A stretch of 64,000 nt of DNA from Pantoea deleyi. Its GTDB lineage: Bacteria; Pseudomonadota; Gammaproteobacteria; Enterobacterales; Enterobacteriaceae. The notes beneath the pieces are model-generated. The model was not told where the DNA came from and did no database searches. It saw only the letters and a list, made by a program, of their open reading frames with translations. Positions 61,165 through 64,000 of the stretch are shown in pieces. The translations under genes and the position numbers were made by a program. How positions within the stretch are numbered: position 1 is the stretch's first letter; each line of letters starts with the position of its first letter. The stretch is from assembly GCF_022647325.1 (NCBI RefSeq), contig NZ_CP071405.1:2356001-2420000 (forward strand), in the 5' to 3' direction.

Positions 61165-62175
61165 ATGCGATCTGCTGCGCTGTCTGCCGTCATACTCTTC
61201 TGCTCACTGCTGTTTGCCACGACGGCCGAAGCCGATCGCTGCCAGCAGGTCCGCGCCGGTCTGGATATCGGCTCCGGCACCACCAAAATTGCGGTTGCGC
61301 GCGTTAACGTCTGTCAGCTACGCATCGAGAAAATACTCTATCAGGATCAGCGAGCCGTGGCCTGGAACGAGGCCCTGGCCCATTCGCCCGATAACCAGCT
61401 CAGCCCGGCGATCGCGCAGGCAGGGGCGACGGCGCTCCGCCAGCTGCTGAGCGGCGCACAGCGTTTTCATCCTGAGCGGATCAGCGGCGTCGCCACCGCG
61501 GTCTTCCGGAACGCCAGCAACGGAGAGGCCGTGATCGCGCAGCTGCAGCAGCAGACAGGAGCGGCGATCAGCATCATTTCGCAGCAACAGGAAGCGAAGC
61601 TGGGTTTCCTCTCCGCGAAAGCGGCGCTGGGCGATCCCGGCATCCGCGATGAGCAGCTGCTGGTCTGGGATATCGGCGGCGGTTCGATGCAGATGACCGC
61701 CTGGCGGCAGGCGGCAGGCAAACCGGTGGCCGACATCTATCAGGGCAGACTGGCCTCCGTAACGCTGAAAAACTTTATTCTGACCGTGCTGAAGAATCAA
61801 CCGGATGCCGCATCGCCGAACCCGATCGGCTCCTGGCGGCCCTCAGTGCTGCGCTTTGTGCAGTTTTATGCGGCGAATGATGTCAGCCCGCAGATCAGAC
61901 AGGATGTGGCGGGCCGGCGGGTGATCGGCATCGGCGGCGTTCACGGTTTCTCCATCCGCAATCAGCTACCCGGAAAACCCGCTCGCTATACGCTGGCGGC
62001 CCTTCAGCAGGTCTCCAGGCAGCAGGTCTGGAAAGGCGACAGTGAACTTTCGGGCGACTACCGGGCCACTGACGTCAGTAATCTGCTGCTGGTCGAAGGT
62101 TATATGCAGGCGCTGAAGATTAACGAGGTCACCATTGTTGAGGCCAGTCTGATTCAGGGTGTCCTGCTGCAGTAA
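61165..62175 (+). CDS. Exported Ppx/GppA-family phosphatase-like protein
   Basis: 336 residues from MRSAALSAVILFCSLLFATT, a signal peptide ending near AEAD; GGAG lies 5 bases ahead, and a longer frame to 61069 is only read-through inside the previous gene. The mature part has the ASKHA/Ppx-GppA motifs: LDIGSGTTKIAVARV (phosphate-1), ISGVATAVFRNASNG, SQQQEAKLGFLSAKAAL, LLVWDIGGGSMQMTAW (phosphate-2) and VIGIGGVHGF (adenosine-like). Known Ppx and GppA are cytoplasmic and longer (about 500 residues). This one is exported and lacks the C-terminal HD-like half. Activity on polyphosphate or nucleotides in the periplasm is only inferred. Confidence 0.83.
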   Translation: MRSAALSAVILFCSLLFATTAEADRCQQVRAGLDIGSGTTKIAVARVNVCQLRIEKILYQDQRAVAWNEALAHSPDNQLSPAIAQAGATALRQLLSGAQRFHPERISGVATAVFRNASNGEAVIAQLQQQTGAAISIISQQQEAKLGFLSAKAALGDPGIRDEQLLVWDIGGGSMQMTAWRQAAGKPVADIYQGRLASVTLKNFILTVLKNQPDAASPNPIGSWRPSVLRFVQFYAANDVSPQIRQDVAGRRVIGIGGVHGFSIRNQLPGKPARYTLAALQQVSRQQVWKGDSELSGDYRATDVSNLLLVEGYMQALKINEVTIVEASLIQGVLLQ

Positions 62176-62181
62176 CGCCCT

Positions 62182-62221
62182 GTCGCCCGCCAGGCGGCGG
62201 GGGCGGGCGACGTCTTCTTTT
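62182..62221 (+). terminator. Terminator of the Ppx-like gene
   Basis: GTCGCCCGCC (62182-62191) pairs exactly with GGCGGGCGAC (62202-62211), followed by the T-rich GTCTTCTTTT. Six bases beyond the stop codon. Confidence 0.8.
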
Positions 62222-62520
62222 CGCCCTGCGCGCCGCTGGCGGTGCCGTTCAGGGATTGCTGCGTCGTCAGGGGGCCGCGTGCCCTCTTCCGCCCCGCCCG
62301 TTACCGGGCCGATCCCGCTCTCTTTACTGCCCTGCCATTCTTCCCGAACAGTGCCCCAGCCCCGCGAGAATCCCTGCCCGGACCGGAAATCTTTGGCCCG
62401 CAAACGAGGCGGGCTACACAGTCAGAAATGATTTTTCAGGCTCATCATCCCCTCAGCCAGAGCAGAATTCACTATCTTTGCTACGCTTTTAAGGTCTCAC
62501 TCAAAACCAAGGAGCAATAA
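62222..62520. promoter_or_regulatory. Gene-free leader of the CsbD-like gene
   Basis: About 300 bases with no credible gene. The first 180 are C-rich with only chance frames. The last 80 before 62521 are AT-richer and should carry the promoter; AAGGAG is 6 bases before the ATG at 62521. TATCTTTGCTACGCTTTT near 62470-62490 could include a sigma-S type -10 (CTACGCTT), fitting a stress gene. Confidence 0.4.
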
Positions 62521-62769
62521 ATGTCAGGAAAAATCGAAGATAAAGTAAAAGAAGCGGCTGGCGCAGTTCAGGAACAATGGGGTGCAGCAACCGGTTCATC
62601 CGAACATCAGGTAAAAGGCGCCGCTCGCCGTTACACCAACCAGGCAAGCTATGCAGCGCGCGATGCGGCTGAGTGCATCAAGGATCAGGTTCAGTCTAAT
62701 CCTGCTGCCGGTCTGGCCATTGCGGCCGGCGTTGGCGTGTTCATCGGCTTCCTGCTGGGCCGCAAGTAA
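62521..62769 (+). CDS. CsbD-like / ElaB-YqjD-like hybrid stress protein
   Basis: 82 residues. The N-terminal part MSGKIEDKVKEAAGAVQEQW is the CsbD stress-protein pattern. The C-terminal part VQSNPAAGLAIAAGVGVFIG, GFLLGRK is the membrane tail of ElaB/YqjD/DUF883 proteins, which tether ribosomes to the inner membrane in stationary phase. Such a combination suggests a membrane-anchored stress protein. Strong ribosome site (AAGGAG) and terminator. Confidence 0.85.
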   Translation: MSGKIEDKVKEAAGAVQEQWGAATGSSEHQVKGAARRYTNQASYAARDAAECIKDQVQSNPAAGLAIAAGVGVFIGFLLGRK

Positions 62770-62783
62770 TACGACCTGACGTT

Positions 62784-62816
62784 AACGGAACGGGAGCTGC
62801 GGCTTCCGTTTTTTTT
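62784..62816 (+). terminator. Terminator of the CsbD-like gene
   Basis: AACGGAA (62784-62790) and TTCCGTT (62804-62810) with a run of T following. Confidence 0.9.
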
Positions 62817-62926
62817 GGCTTTCACGCCTGCCGGGAAGCGATCTCTGTAAGAGGTGCGTTCCGCGACGGGGGAAAGCGGTTGTGAAGTTCATTCTGTGCT
62901 CTTTCTGACAACATCAAGGTGACCTT

Positions 62927-63097
62927 ATGAAAACGATTCCTGCCCTGCTGCTGGTTGCAGCGACCTTCGCCTCGCTTGCAGGCTGCTCGCAGCGAAGTGA
63001 CGCGATTAAAGCCGACGGCCGTCCGCATGCGCCAAGTGGTCAGTCTTCGCCTGGCGGCACACTGGGTTCCGGCCCTGTCGGCCAGCCACAGTCGTAA
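62927..63097 (+). CDS. Very small lipoprotein
   Basis: 56 residues from MKTIPALLLVAATFASLAGC, a full lipobox (SLAGC, Cys20). The mature 37 residues are polar and rich in Ser, Gly and Pro, and end GSGPVGQPQS. Tiny entericidin-like or structural lipoproteins look alike; no family is certain. AAGGTGACCTT precedes the ATG and a GC-rich hairpin follows the stop. Confidence 0.72.
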   Translation: MKTIPALLLVAATFASLAGCSQRSDAIKADGRPHAPSGQSSPGGTLGSGPVGQPQS

Positions 63098-63105
63098 TTC
63101 CCCTG

Positions 63106-63125
63106 CCCCGGCAGACCTGCCGGGG
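63106..63125 (+). terminator. Stem-loop behind the small lipoprotein gene
   Basis: CCCCGGCAG and CTGCCGGGG form a 9-base inverted repeat 8 bases beyond the stop; no T-run. Probable terminator. Confidence 0.6.
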
Positions 63126-63458
63126 TCTATCACCGCCATAATATTTCTGTCTGCTGATTAAAATATTCTCACTAATAATTAACCTGCTATTAGTTATGAC
63201 GGGAATTAAAAAAAAGGGGGAATTCTCCCTGAAAAGTCAGAATTATCTAAGTTTCTTTCTAAAATGCCTTACTCCCTTTACACGATCCTGTATATATACC
63301 AGAAATAAACAACACAAAAATTATGGAAACAATTTAAACAACCCCTTTAAAAGCTAAAAAAATAGTCTTCCGCAATGAACTTAAATCGCCGTAATAATCT
63401 CTAATCACGCACAACCTCTTTTTGTTTACTGTTACGGCACCGCGAAGAGAATTCAGGC
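63126..63458. promoter_or_regulatory. AT-rich region before the glycosyltransferase gene
   Basis: About 330 bases, very AT-rich with A and T runs. No gene or classic JUMPstart element was recognised. It probably contains the promoter of the glycosyltransferase gene. Confidence 0.5.
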
Positions 63459-64000
63459 GTGAAGAAAAAAAAGATTTATCTGATCGATCGGCTGTTAACA
63501 GCCTATACCCGTTTGTCCGGCAGAAAGCCCTCACCGGGTCTGCAGGCCCTGACGCCGCAGACGGTGGTGGTCTACTCCACGACTGCACTGGGCGATTTCC
63601 TGATGAATACGCCGGCTATCTGGAGCCTGAAAAATCGTTTCCCCACCAGCAAATTTGTTCTGGTTTCCAGTGAGAAAAATAAGGATCTGGTCAGCCGCTA
63701 TAACTGGTTCGATAAGATTTATATCTGGGATAATAAAATTGCCAACTACCTGCCGCTGTTTTTCAAATTGCGTCGTCATAAACCCGATCTGTCGGTGATA
63801 TTACACGCCCATTTTCCTTACGATATTATGAGTTCGGTACTCAGCGGCAGTAAGGCGATCGTGCGCGACCATTACGGCAGCGAGTCGCCGCTGCTGAATA
63901 AATATCTCGATCACTATTCCGGCTATTTCGACGACCACACCATTAAACGTAAGCTGAAACTGATTGAAGCGCTGGGCGCAGAGAGCGGGCAGACCCGTAT
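63459..64000 (+). CDS. Glycosyltransferase family 9 (heptosyltransferase-like), N-terminal part
   Basis: Opens with GTG at 63459 (MKKKKIYLIDRLLTAYTRLS) and runs off the right edge after about 180 codons. VVVYSTTALGDFLMNTPAIW, SLKNRFPTSKFVLVSSEKN is the GT9 N-terminal pattern, and DLSVILHAHFPYDIMSSVLS the second strand. GT9 enzymes add heptose or related sugars to the lipopolysaccharide core. The GTG start has only a weak ribosome site (AGG 3 bases upstream). Confidence 0.85.
   Translation, partial: MKKKKIYLIDRLLTAYTRLSGRKPSPGLQALTPQTVVVYSTTALGDFLMNTPAIWSLKNRFPTSKFVLVSSEKNKDLVSRYNWFDKIYIWDNKIANYLPLFFKLRRHKPDLSVILHAHFPYDIMSSVLSGSKAIVRDHYGSESPLLNKYLDHYSGYFDDHTIKRKLKLIEALGAESGQTR

Noticed and set aside
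62176..62520. Several overlapping frames upstream of the CsbD-like gene
   Set aside because: They overlap a terminator and one another and have translation typical of chance frames in C-rich DNA.
1..64000. CRISPR arrays, intact insertion sequences, rRNA
   Set aside because: No regularly spaced repeats, no transposase frame with terminal repeats and no rRNA-like sequence were seen.

Overview
The window looks like chromosomal DNA of a plant- or soil-associated enterobacterium of the Erwiniaceae, most likely Pantoea. This rests on gene order and protein resemblance (ghrA-ycdX-ycdY, emtA|ldcA, treA, ycgR, aldB, a TonB siderophore receptor behind a Fur box) and on the type VI secretion (T6SS) gene order; no database search was possible.

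Positions 1-33973 form one large T6SS locus, almost all on the minus strand and read from right to left. All thirteen core components are present: TssJ, K, L, M, A, B, C, Hcp(TssD), E, F, G, ClpV(TssH) and VgrG(TssI). A PAAR-Rhs protein is cut by the left edge. The locus also carries a post-translational control set: Ser/Thr kinase (PpkA-like), PP2C phosphatase (PppA-like), FHA protein (TagH/Fha) and TagF. Accessory genes are tagJ, a periplasmic protein and an SH3-like lipoprotein. Three effector modules sit in AT-rich pockets. (i) Behind hcp is an unrecognised effector candidate with a glycine-rich hydrophobic C-terminus, followed by three tandem two-TM paralogues that look like immunity genes, the third broken by two lesions. 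(ii) VgrG carries a GH108-type muramidase tail, followed by a putative periplasmic immunity gene and further orphan genes. (iii) An EagR chaperone precedes the TM-PAAR-Rhs protein.

Positions 33974-35038 are an AT-rich, gene-free upstream region of the T6SS. Positions 35039-41121 hold housekeeping or metabolic genes: aldB-like aldehyde dehydrogenase, a methyltransferase, a class-I glutamine amidotransferase, an EamA exporter, a CaiB-like CoA-transferase and ycdY. The ghrA-ycdX-ycdY operon is split by about 2 kb of foreign, AT-rich DNA (about 41324-43106) bounded by two 172-bp direct repeats of the 3' end of ycdX. That island holds a frameshifted gene, an ATGA-coupled small membrane protein and a divergent small membrane protein, with a 17-bp palindrome between the divergent genes.

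Positions 44976-51494 carry treA, a Fur-controlled siderophore receptor, a GlsB/YeaQ-type membrane protein, ycgR and an MscS channel. Positions 51654-56393 form a sugar-catabolic module: an FGGY kinase and split transketolase operon divergent from a SorC-type regulator. Two identical 14-bp palindromes in the intergenic region are probable operators. Positions 56400-62769 hold emtA, ldcA, a beta-lactamase-fold protein with a degenerate metal motif, a GNAT acetyltransferase, several small secreted proteins or lipoproteins, an exported Ppx/GppA-family protein and a CsbD/ElaB-like stress protein. The right edge cuts a family-9 glycosyltransferase. No tRNA, rRNA, CRISPR array or intact insertion sequence was seen.
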